A stretch of 64,000 nt of DNA from NCBI GenBank assembly GCA_017546445.1, contig JAFYWX010000027.1:45065-109064 (forward strand), read 5' to 3'. Shown piece by piece: positions 49,701 through 59,600 of this stretch (the first letter of the stretch is position 1; the number at the start of each line of letters is the position of its first letter). The position numbers and the translations under genes were made by a program. The notes beneath the pieces were generated by a model. That model had not been told where the DNA came from, did no database searches, and saw nothing but the letters and a program-made list of their open reading frames with translations. Source of the DNA: Akkermansia sp. (GTDB lineage: Bacteria; Verrucomicrobiota; Verrucomicrobiia; Verrucomicrobiales; Akkermansiaceae).

Positions 49701-52700
49701 AGTGATATCAACCTCTCCGAACATTACAATGAAGATTTCACATACTACCTTGCATCTGCTGGTTCTATCAATATCCAGAACACAGGCACACAAGATGCTT
49801 CTTTCAATAATCAGATTATTTCACTCGGGGCTGGCTACTATGGAAAGTTGTCAGTGGTGGAGAGAAAGGGGAATGATTCGAAATGGTATCTGGCTCTGAA
49901 TGTGGTCGGTGATCCGCGTCGCACCTGGTCCGGCATGGTTTCTGAGAGGAACGGCAGCTACATTTCCAATGATGAACAAGGCCTTGTCTGGACTACCGCC
50001 TCGAGTAGCAAAAACGAAGATTATCAATGGAAAGAGAATGATTCGTATGTTGATGGCTTGCTGACTCTCTTCGGTAATCTTTATCAACCTGTGGAGTGGG
50101 TGGATAGTGATACGCTGACGAGTTCTAAGACTGTCCATGTGCGTGGCGATAAGCTGCACACAGGAAATCCGATTGCCGAGAACGAGAGCGGTTTCTCTAT
50201 TGATGGTCAGAGTGCTGCAGTGGAGGGATTCCAGAAGGTTAAGATTGTTGGTACGGTGCGCCCTGCAGCTATCTTTATCGGTTCGGACTATACATTGCAC
50301 TCGGTGACAGATGGGGTTGTCAGCACGGTCGGGAAGAATGAACATGATGATACGAACTATTACTTCTATACAAACCCAGACGGAGACGGTTCCATTGCAG
50401 AAGCCGATGACGATGTGTTGCATGAGTCATTCTCAGGCAGTAGCACAAGTCTGCGAAAGATGGGGTATGGTACCGCAGTCATCGCCACAAATAATAGTTT
50501 TGAAGGCGGTACGGTGCTTGAGGGTGGTCGCATTGTGATGCAGCATTACAATGCGCTGGGAACTGGTGAAATCACCATATATAACACCACCCTTGCCGAT
50601 GCCGAAAAACAGAATATTCCCATTCTGCAGGGTGATTTCAGCGATGACAGGGATGCATACGGGCTTGCTGGGCTGAGCTCCTATGTCGGGGAAGGAATGG
50701 ATACAAGCACCATTCATAATACAGTGAATGTGTTGTTGCAAACCGGAGCCCAGGGCGGGGTAGATACGGAACGAGTCGATGCGAGAATAGCCAATGCTCA
50801 TGACAAGAAGCTGGTATTGCGCGAGTTGAAAGGCGATTACGGCTCTGTTGTGTCTCTTTATGGCCATAGTAGCACTTCCGGTCAATATACTTACGCTGTG
50901 TTCAAAGTGCTGAACCCCAGCGAATTCTATGGCACTATCGTGATGGATGGCAATATCCTGGGGGCCGAAGCAGATGACACCGGCGGCAAGGTGCAGATGG
51001 AAATCATGACCACGGAGAAATCGGCAGAGGGTGCAGACTGGTTGAACACTGTAATCGATTTATCCATCCGCAACGGCACAGAGCGCACGGTGCTGGCGCT
51101 GGATGCCATGGGCGGCGACGATAAGCCAGCAACTCAGGATGCCCAGGTGGACGCATTGACCGGCGGCGGAAGCGATGGCCAACGTATCAATTCCTCCGTG
51201 GTCAACATGAGCCATGATAAAGCGGTGACTCTGGTGCTTGAGGGCTTGCGTGGTGGTGAATACGCAGGCGTGCTCGGGTTCGGCGAATTTCAGAAAACGT
51301 TGAATTATGCTGAAGACTCCGGGTATGCAGCTGGTTCGGCTGAGCACGTGGGGATTGGCGATGTTGCCCACCACTATGGACGCATCGGCTCCGCGGGTGA
51401 GCTGAATGTGCTCAAGAAAGGCAACTCCCTGCAATCTGTGAACAGCGCTGTGCTGAACACCCTGGAGGTGCAGAACGGCTATTTCCATGTAGATGAGGCT
51501 CTTGTAGCAAGTAATCTGAAATCAATGGATGGTACCCATATTCTCGTGGGCGAGGTGGGTACGGACCGTTCACATGCTCTGGTAGTGGGTAGGAATGGTA
51601 TTCTGGCTCTCGATAGTAAAGTCTCCATAGGTAGCAAGGATGCAGTCGATGCCTTTGCTAACCTGGGCGCCGGTGTTCCGATGAGTCTGATGGAAGATGT
51701 TAGTGGAAGTTCTACGTCTATGAAAGTAGTAGACCCGTCTTCCTTTGTGTTGTTTACAGATGGCGCCACTATCACTGCTCATGGAGACTGGTACACGGAT
51801 ACAAATTGCAAGTATCAGTCTTCCATTACTGTAGCCGGTACTACATACACTTCTGCCAAGGTACCCGTATCCATCGATATTGACGCCGGAGCCTCGGTGA
51901 CCATCAACACCCACAACTACACACCGGATGCCACCATCAATACCAGTAACGATGTGTTCGGGCGTTATAACAGCAGCCATGTTATCCAACTGCTGGGCGA
52001 GATGGAAGGGCATGATGTGCACCTGACGTTCAACAACGAACTTATCAGCGCGGCGGCACAGAAAGATGGCTCCGCGGGCAGCACTGGCTCCATGATGGGT
52101 TATGCCGCCATCCGTGACCTTCACCAGTTTTCTGGGGACAGCTCTGTCACCGTGAAGGCGAGGACCACGCTGCAGGTGAACGGAACATCTGCTTCCTCTG
52201 CCGCCAGTGCAGACGAACCGGCGCCGCTCTACGAGGAACAGCTGGTGGTGAATGTGCAGGGAAATCAGTCTGCCATTCAGTTTACGGATGCAGTATTTAC
52301 GAATGACCAGGAATATCAGGTCGATAAGGTTACGCTGGAAAATGGCGGACATGTGTTGATTGGCGGTGCGCTGAAGAACACCACCAGCGCAGACGAAGAG
52401 GCCCTGGATATGAGCGGAGTGGAAACTGCAGTGACGCACCGCGGCGCTGAAACGGCCAGCATCACGAACCTGAATATGGAAGATTCCGGCACTCAGGTGA
52501 AGCTGGGGGGCTCAGCGTATAATGATTCAGTTGTAATCAATGCCAGCATCTCCACCAAGGGGCCGACGACTGACCTGAACCTGGAGATTCATCATGCAGA
52601 GCTGCATAGCAGCCTGGTGCAGCTGCATGAGCATTGCTCTCTGAATCTTGAGAAGACCGTTCTGGTGGATAAGGATTCTGCGGTGCAGGGTGCAGCCGTT

Positions 52701-53231
52701 CAGAATGCAGCGATATCAGCCGCAGAACTGCAAGGCCCCTTGTTCCCCACAGAAGCGGGAAATAAGGTCTCTACTTCTGCCGCAACCGTCGTGCAGCTTA
52801 CGCTCACCAATACCGGGCAGACCTTTACCGATGACGAGACGAAGAACAAGGTGCTGGTGTTGCAAATGCACCAGTTCCAGGGCGTGAATGTCACGGGCTC
52901 CGGTCTCACTCTTCAGCTCACGGAGCAGTCGGCGCATTTCCTGGATTGGGGGTACAATGCCGGTGCTCAGTATGTGGCCATTCAGGTGGGCGGTGGCTCC
53001 GGCTGGTTCCTCTTCGAGGAGCAGGACAGCGGATTCGCCAGTGGTATTGACACCAATTACAAGCTGATGGGGGCAGATGGCGTGCAGATAACCGGCACCT
53101 GGGTGACCGCCACCACCGTCGGCTCCAATGTTTCCTCCCATTTGCTCTATTTCAACGTGCCCGAGCCGACCACGACAACCCTCAGCCTGCTGGCCCTGAC
53201 CGCGCTGGTAGCCCGCCGCCTCAGGAAATAA
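46773..53231 (+). CDS. Giant exported beta-strand-repeat protein with PEP-CTERM-like tail
   Basis: 2152 residues. Signal peptide 1-43 (hydrophobic core 27-41, cleavage near ASA-Q). Residues about 50-300 are helical and charged, about 330-370 an acidic linker, and from about 400 on repeated beta-strand sequence of the autotransporter-associated (PATR) type, for example TFRGGITLAEGTSLYLG and NSFEGGTVLEGGRIVM. It ends VPEPT, a hydrophobic helix and RRLRK, the PEP-CTERM sorting pattern (2129-2152). There is no outer-membrane barrel, so surface display must depend on that tail. The helical N-terminal region has no recognised family. The gene is followed by a hairpin terminator in a repeat shared with the 3331-residue gene. 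Confidence 0.88.
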   Translation: MKKQPHKRPGLHQLPAAIDCGSGYSWLPFFLMALGAVGATASAQERVLSNYYWIRSQEEPVHATRVIKVLGEKGEKYNEGFSEAFPIQNHASIQQGRLARLRALRQDAMELARRFTEAGKTPEVAYEDAWTQVYTRNLLSANGGEGDNCLDSLLRQLAEGESDLELSDSDAQWLLEALIEDDSRLDSEEGRLLLSKLSERLRVNGSDLSLEKYSAQDELMHTFADALVSGKDSMDAYRDALFKVNRGFIMNHPLVGYRAPWGLGLSRSKAVYQQAKNPTPSQTISSANTQAQTVPFENLHVGGDEKQTSENISAGLNPDAGKIENFLATSPLLPEEDEQDESKKELDEREETEETEKGATAAAPAPPLMMMRSARFSLRSAASPVADSGSELPSLTWAGSTGNDTWLVNGDSAATPWQGGAVYTDGSHVTFSSTSAVKDVKLDGTVRPGSITVSGTTPGTSNLKTLGYNYAFTGHGSIADYIGGATSISVNGSATLVLNTANTFRGGITLAEGTSLYLGCDDAAGTGSITMGDGSKLIVNYNSTDAEYRSPSVANTLNLSGTTAVSFGTASYGDGNKLPCEWRTVNLTGGVSGSGNLELRGYTYLSKSEDGSVIFNYVSDFAVNRQNAGEDGFFTGTVKLKNEFNSFDLAAGTNHELNTSIKDLSRKVLAGAVQLTLVDDVFSQATLNLTRDVSENRIVGHSSGASDAKPNKAVTSDNIVLLSNSSQIKLKALEADFLNRGWKYDEKSNGKPLTLSYGEGAKKDYSQAEERWNVRIVTDGYTNLVLEDSSNTEHVFSGSMGFAHSYVNATQAYIGAIDPADVGGGSKGVENLSLEKRGAASQYIHSAKLYNLSIAEGTLGFNNLSVSGRLLINAGSELRLGVTDVGTGTNAWESLSGVTNTSLTVGSGQLEVRTSSASKQAKVDGDLVLGASADGSMLTFDIHGIMPSTEKSSSTTILDVAGTLSLWEKTAVTINFSDINLSEHYNEDFTYYLASAGSINIQNTGTQDASFNNQIISLGAGYYGKLSVVERKGNDSKWYLALNVVGDPRRTWSGMVSERNGSYISNDEQGLVWTTASSSKNEDYQWKENDSYVDGLLTLFGNLYQPVEWVDSDTLTSSKTVHVRGDKLHTGNPIAENESGFSIDGQSAAVEGFQKVKIVGTVRPAAIFIGSDYTLHSVTDGVVSTVGKNEHDDTNYYFYTNPDGDGSIAEADDDVLHESFSGSSTSLRKMGYGTAVIATNNSFEGGTVLEGGRIVMQHYNALGTGEITIYNTTLADAEKQNIPILQGDFSDDRDAYGLAGLSSYVGEGMDTSTIHNTVNVLLQTGAQGGVDTERVDARIANAHDKKLVLRELKGDYGSVVSLYGHSSTSGQYTYAVFKVLNPSEFYGTIVMDGNILGAEADDTGGKVQMEIMTTEKSAEGADWLNTVIDLSIRNGTERTVLALDAMGGDDKPATQDAQVDALTGGGSDGQRINSSVVNMSHDKAVTLVLEGLRGGEYAGVLGFGEFQKTLNYAEDSGYAAGSAEHVGIGDVAHHYGRIGSAGELNVLKKGNSLQSVNSAVLNTLEVQNGYFHVDEALVASNLKSMDGTHILVGEVGTDRSHALVVGRNGILALDSKVSIGSKDAVDAFANLGAGVPMSLMEDVSGSSTSMKVVDPSSFVLFTDGATITAHGDWYTDTNCKYQSSITVAGTTYTSAKVPVSIDIDAGASVTINTHNYTPDATINTSNDVFGRYNSSHVIQLLGEMEGHDVHLTFNNELISAAAQKDGSAGSTGSMMGYAAIRDLHQFSGDSSVTVKARTTLQVNGTSASSAASADEPAPLYEEQLVVNVQGNQSAIQFTDAVFTNDQEYQVDKVTLENGGHVLIGGALKNTTSADEEALDMSGVETAVTHRGAETASITNLNMEDSGTQVKLGGSAYNDSVVINASISTKGPTTDLNLEIHHAELHSSLVQLHEHCSLNLEKTVLVDKDSAVQGAAVQNAAISAAELQGPLFPTEAGNKVSTSAATVVQLTLTNTGQTFTDDETKNKVLVLQMHQFQGVNVTGSGLTLQLTEQSAHFLDWGYNAGAQYVAIQVGGGSGWFLFEEQDSGFASGIDTNYKLMGADGVQITGTWVTATTVGSNVSSHLLYFNVPEPTTTTLSLLALTALVARRLRK

Positions 53232-53344
53232 CCGATCGCGGGCGCAGAGAATGATTTCAGGAGCATTGGGGCTGTCTCAATGCTCCAGTTTGTCAGCCCT
53301 GCGGGCATCAGTTTGTACACACAAGCCTCACAGTGTGTAACGAT
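53232..53344 (+). repeat. Repeat C, copy 1, with terminator hairpin, after the 2152-residue gene
   Basis: About 110 bp directly after the stop codon, nearly identical to the sequence after the 3331-residue gene (63614-63740). It contains the stem GGAGCATTG (53260-53268) with CAATGCTCC (53278-53286) followed by AGTTTGTC, a probable terminator with a weak T-run, then a conserved segment CAGCCCTGCGGGC and CAGTTTGTACACACA. Confidence 0.85.
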
Positions 53345-53470
53345 AAATTGGAGTTTGTCGGGCGGATGTTCTGGTCGGAGTGGGGGACTTTAGTCCCTCA
53401 TCGCTTGAGTTTTCGGGACTGAAGTCCCGTGCTCCGAAAGATTTGAGCCCCCGCCAAATCGCTATTTGTC
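53345..53470 (+). repeat. Dispersed repeat A, copy 2
   Basis: Same element as 46304-46430. Inner hairpins GGGACT-TT-AGTCCC (53384-53397) and GGGACT-GA-AGTCCC (53415-53428) are unchanged; the outer stem is shortened to TCGGAG/CTCCGA. The copies lie in the same orientation, each upstream of a giant gene. Confidence 0.85.
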
Positions 53471-53553
53471 GGATAAAGAGGAGGGGGGCCTGGCTCCAAA
53501 ACGGTGTTGATAATGCAGTCATTTGCGAAATCCTTGGGACACACGTGCTTTTG
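53452..53553 (+). repeat. Dispersed repeat B, copy 2 (upstream of the 3331-residue gene)
   Basis: Matches 39500-39600 on the opposite strand: GTCGGATAAAG, CTCCAAAACGGTG, TGATAATGCAGTCA and TTGGGACACACGTG in the same order. From GGGACACAC to ATG 53618 is 82 nt. A -10 box (TATGGT or TAGATT, 53593-53603) lies between repeat and gene. Confidence 0.8.
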
Positions 53554-53617
53554 CCATTCAAGACGGTTTTTATGCTTTATTTTGCGTTTGTGTTATGGTA
53601 GATTCGGGCAATCTGCT

Positions 53618-56600
53618 ATGAAATTTCATTTACCTCTTCTTTTACGCAAAGCTCTGCTTCTCTCCCTGTGTGTGTGCACGGCAACGACGGTGCAGGCCGG
53701 TATCATGCATGAGGATGTTGCTCTTCAGACTTATACCGATTTCGGACAGAACCGGGGGCGCTATGCTGTAGGTGAGCGTGTGAACGCATTGCTGCAATTT
53801 ATACGCGAGGAGGAGGGCGGCATCACCATCACGTATACAGACGGTACTGCCCCATACGTTATTTCCAATGAGCAGGGGATGATTTGCTTTAACGGCACTG
53901 GTGATGGCGGTTACTATGCCGCTGTGGCACCCAATGCCATGGCAACGGTGCTGCACAATGGTTCTATTGATGCCTCGTATGGTGAGCGATTTGTAGGGAG
54001 CGAGCATGCCATCAATTACGCTGGCATCGATATCAATGGCACCTGGACGTACCGATTGGCACCTATCCAGACCAATGGCGACAAGTACGACTACATGCTG
54101 CAGCGTCAGAGTAAGATTGTGACGGATGCTGTTTATAATCCGCTCTCAACGAAGCTGGACATCACCGGGTACAATGGGGAATACCTGTATCACTCCGGTG
54201 GCGGCAACATGAAGGTGTATACGGAGGGAGTAGGCACTACCACTTTGTGTGGTGGGTATCAATATATCATCGGTGGTATCAACACCATCACCAGTATCTG
54301 GTCGAACGATGGTCCTAACATGAGTGTGTCCAGTGACCCTGGATACGGTAAAGGTATAGGAGCAAGTGAGGCCAACCCCTTGCCGAACTGTATCCAGCCC
54401 GGTGACTCCGGCAGCCCGATTTTCGTTTATAACAGCGAAACGCAGCAGTATGAGTATCTGGCCTCCCAGCAGTCCTATGGCGGTACCAGCTGGGCGCAGG
54501 CTCGCGTTAACATGGAGTGGACGCATGAGGTGTTGGAATCCTTCAACTCCCGTGTTTCCATGAAGGAGAATGTGGCAGTGGTGTATCTCAATGCTGTCAA
54601 CACAGCGGGTGAAACCAAGACCGAGGGTTCCCTTTCCACAACCTTGTATTCCGGTAAGGCTACGGATTCTGCGGGTAATACCCTGGCAACCTATGTTGGT
54701 GTGCGAAACGGTCTGAATACCTGGGCAGACCTTTCCGGGTTGAAGGATGTGTATAATTGGTACGCCTACAATGCGAACTCGAATCTGTTAATCGGTGATA
54801 AGGATTTGTTCTTTACGAACAATCTGGTATTCACCTCGACCACGGCAGAGAACCACATCGTGCTCAATGATACGGTGGATCTGGGTATCGGCTATGCTGA
54901 GTTCAACGGCGGGAAATTCACCATCAGCTCTGCATCCGGCGAGAGCAACCTGTTCAATCATGGCGGTTATGTGATTAATGAGGGAGCAGAGGTTCACCTT
55001 AAACTCACCAATCCGTCCAACTACATGCGCGAGTGGCGAAAGAGTGGTGAGGGTGATTTGTACATCGATGGTAAGGGTGATACGAATGCCCTGTTGAATG
55101 TGGGCGGCAGCGGTACCACTTATCTGCAGCAGAGCGGGGGCCATGCCGCTTACAATGTGCTGGCTAATGCCGGGGCTCGCGTGGTGATTCAGGATCTTAA
55201 CCAGATTAAGCGTGACTTCACTTTTGGTTCCGGTGGTGGTGAGCTGGATATGAACGGCCTGAGCATGGACTGGTACACCTCGACAGATGCTGATGGACGT
55301 TTCACCATCAATGCTCTTACCGAGGAAGCCGTTATCGCTAACCGCAAGGGGCAATCCACCCTTACATATAAGGAGAGCGGCAATCAGACCTACCTTGGCT
55401 CCTTCCTTGACACGAAGGATAGCTCGCTGCGAATTGATTATCAGGGCGGCGGCAAACTGACGCTCAACAGTATTCACACGAACCTGAGCAATAACGCCGC
55501 CAGTGGCCTGACGGTGAGCAATGGTACGGTGGAGCTGGCTGGCACCAATACCGTGCATGGTATGGGTTCTGCCACTGGTACCAATGGCAATCGTGTGGTG
55601 GTAAGCAATGACTGGCACTATGCAGATGCCACCATGGATGTGCTTGTGAAGAACGCCGCCACCTTCGAGCTGGGCACTCATGCTCGCCTGATTGGTGATG
55701 TGGTGGTGCAGTCCGGCGGCACGTTCATTATGCGCGAGGGTGTGACGCGCGCTCAGGAGTATGTGGAAGGTGGTCCTGCTCTTGAGGATACCTCGAAATA
55801 TGCTGCTTACTATGGCCATAAGGGGAATGTGGAGCTGAGCGGCGGTACCTTTGCTGTGCAGTTCAGTGATGCCACTGATGCCGATATCTCTTATGCCGGA
55901 AAGGTGAGCGGCACCGGCTCCCTGCTTGTCAATGCAGGCCTGGGTGGTGGCACTCTTACCCTCAGCGGCGCGATTGATTCCGGAATTACCAGAACCCTGA
56001 CGAGCGGTATTCTTTTCCTGACGGGGGATGCCGCTGCGAGTCCCACCGGTCATAAATGGCTGGTGCAGAGCGCTGGCCAGATGTCCATCGACCATATCGA
56101 CATGATTGATACCGCCTCGACCGGTACCCTTGTTATCAATCGCGATAGCATGGAGCATGTCGATATGAGCAGTCACAGTGGTATGATACTGGGCGCTCAG
56201 TACGGTACGGAGGTACAGTATGGCGAAGCCGGCACATCTGAGACCCTCCGCACGCTGACTCTGGGTGGCGGTGGCACCATGCTGGTGAATTTCGTTCTTT
56301 CTGGTAATGATACCCTCACCGTGGATGGCCGGGGCAACAGCGTGGGTGTCATCAAAATGCAGCAGATTGCTGATGACTACCGCGGCACCATGAATGTGCA
56401 GAGCGAGCGCGTCGGCGGACGCATGGTGCTGGATATCGGTGATTATGCCCTCCGCTCCTCCGTCAATGTGAAAACCGGCGGCGTGCTTCGCACTTCTGAT
56501 AGCAGCATCTCTGGTTCCGCCAGCGTCATCGAGCTGTACGGCTCCATGGAGTACGATTCCTTCACCGTGCGTGATGGTGCAACCCTGAATCTGCGTACAG

Positions 56601-59600
56601 GAGGCCGCCTGGACAGTGAAAACGCTGTTACCATCGCCGAGAACGGCACCATGCGTTTTGATTCCGCCACCTTGCAGGACAAGGTTGAGCTGAAGAACGG
56701 CGGTAGCCTGTCCGGCAGCAGCTCTGCTATTTCGGCTACCGGCAAAGTGCTGGTTACGGAAGGCTCCGGTAAGATTTCTGCCAGTGGAACCACCATGGCG
56801 GTGAATGGTGTGCTTGGCGCCGCAGAGGGTGCCACCCTCCGCCTGGAAAACGGCACGTTCAATATCTACAATGGCGACATCAATACCGACGGTGGTACCC
56901 TGGAGCTGGCTTGCAGCGCGGTGAATCTTGGCCTCAAGGTCAGCAATGCCACTCAGAGCATCGGCGGCACACTCAATGTGGTATCGAATCTGACTATCAA
57001 TGCCAGACAGACGAGCTCGGACTATTCAAATATCACGCACAATATCAATCATCTGAATATTGATAATAAGGAGCTGAAGATAGTTGATTCGAGCAATGAA
57101 GGCAACCGCGTTTACAATATTTCATCCCTGACCGGCCAGGGCTCCATTTTGTGGGTGGCAGATACTGGTAATGCCGGTGCTTCCCGCATGGTTCTGAGCG
57201 GTGATAATTCTTTCAGCGGCACGCTGATTCTTGACCATGAGGATAATAATGCCGGCTCCGCTCAGCATGTGAGCCTGGCTCATGATAATGCCGCTAAGAA
57301 TCTCGTCATCAACATGTGGGGTGATTCGGACAGCCGTCCGGGGCTGGCTGTCAGCACGGAGAATGCCCGTGTGGCCGCTATCGGCGGTACGACCAATTCC
57401 TTCGTCTACGCCGGTGAGGTGAAGGCCTTCGGCAATGGCAATAACCCGACCTCGACCGTGCTCAACACGCTGACTCTGGATACCAAGGGGCGTGACCATA
57501 CCTACAACGGTACGCTGCTAGGTGATGCAACCAATGGCCTGAACATTGTGAAGACCGGCTCTGGCTCACAGATCTTCACGAATGCTGCCAATGTGGTGCA
57601 TAATGTCACGGCCTTGGAGGGCCATTTGAACTTCAGCTCCACGACGACCGTGCACGGAGACATCTTCATTGCACAGGGGGCGCAGCTGACCTTGAAGGAA
57701 GATTCCTCCGGCCTCCGGCTGGGTACCGGGCAGACCCTTAATATCATAGGCGGTGTAAGCGGGCAATCTGCCACCCTGAACAGCAAACTCTATGCGGAGG
57801 GCGGCACCATCAATTTCGGGGCATATGACAGTACCGCATACTCCCTGCATCTGGCTGGTGGGTTTGACACCTCCGGAACCCCGGCTTTCAATATAAGCTT
57901 CTCCAATATCGAGTCTATTGAACGAGGAACCAGATATCTGCTGGCAGACGGCAACTGGTCAGGTATGGCTGGTTCTGTCTATATCAACCTGGGCGGGTAT
58001 CTGAATGCTGATTTTAACTACAGCAGCCAGGGCCTGAGCGTTATCTTCTCCGAAAAATCCGGGTATACCTACTGGAATGGCAGTGCGGAAGGTCTGAACA
58101 GCCAATCTCATGTCATCTTCGGTAGCAACGATATTAATTCTGCCACTCTGGCAGAGAGTTACACGGTAGGTGGGCTCTACTTTGCCAATGAGGATACCTT
58201 CACCGTTTCTACGGAGAATGATGCTACGCTGAGCACCGGGTATATGGAAATCAGCGAGGGTGGCACGCTGGTATTGGATGCCGCACTCAAGGCTGACAGC
58301 CTGCGCCTGATTCACAGCAATACTTTGACCGGTAGCGGTGAATTGCATGCCAGGGAGGTAGAGATCCTGAAGGGTGAGCAGATCTCTGTCGATGGTCTGA
58401 ATATGATTATCGATAACAGGATTGCAGGCGAAGGCTGGCTGCGCGTCGAGAACGGCTCCTCCCTGCAGGTGGGGAATAATGCCGGCGGCAATGTTCATCT
58501 GCTGGATGGTTCCTCGTTCGTGGCTTCTGGTGGCTCTGTATCGACCAATCTCAAGCTCGGTGAGAATGAGGTTGACAGTCGCGTATCGCTTGTCATCGGT
58601 AATGGCTCCGGTGTAGCGTTGAACGGCGCTGTGACCGTGCTGGGTAATACGACTCTTTCCGTTCAGGGAACGGGTGAGCTGCAGTATCATTCCTCGTTCA
58701 ATAATCTGGCCGCTCTGGAGCTGAGGGACGGCTCTCATCTTACTCGGGATACGGAACTGGGCATTCACCTGATTCTTGATGGTGGTTCTGCTACGTTCAG
58801 CGGCGATGATAACCGCATTCTGGTTGAAAATGTCACCGTGAAGAATGGCGGTACCTTGACATTCACCGGAACCGGGGCAGATATCATCGATTTTGAGGCC
58901 GTAGGCAAGACTCTTGCTGTGTCCGGGGGTACGATTGATTTCGGCACTACTCGCCAGACGATTGGTGAGTGGACAATTCAGCTTAGCGATGGTGCTCTGC
59001 TGACTGGCCAGGGCAATGCAACGTATGGTGCCATGGATTTCCATATCGATGACTCCACCATTTATGCCGTAAGCGGTGAGAGCACCATTTCTGCGGTCAC
59101 GCGCCTACGCGATGGTAACAACCTGAACTACGACGTGAGCGCCGGGGCGACTCTCGTTGTCGATGGCCGTATCCACTCTGACGGCGTTGCCGGTGCTGGC
59201 TCCATCACCAAGGTGGGCGATGGTAAACTGGTGCTTGCCGGTGCAAACACCTACCAGAACACCACTACGGTCAACAGGGGTATTCTGAGTACGGCTACCA
59301 AGGGCGCGTTGAGCAAGTCCAACGTCGTTGTCAATTCCGGCGGTACCCTGCTTATTGAGGGTGACGATAACCAGGCTCTGGATACGAATGTCACGGTGAA
59401 ATCCGGTGGCAAGCTTGCCTTTGATGGTACCGGTTTCAACATGCTGGACTACGATCAGACAGGCAAGATCCTCCTGGTTGAGGGTGGTACTATCGATTTC
59501 GGCACCACCTGCCAGACGATGGGCAGCTGGACGCTAAAGCTGAGCAATGGTGCCAAGGTTACCGGCAGGGGGGATGAAAGCTATGGTGCCATGGACTTCA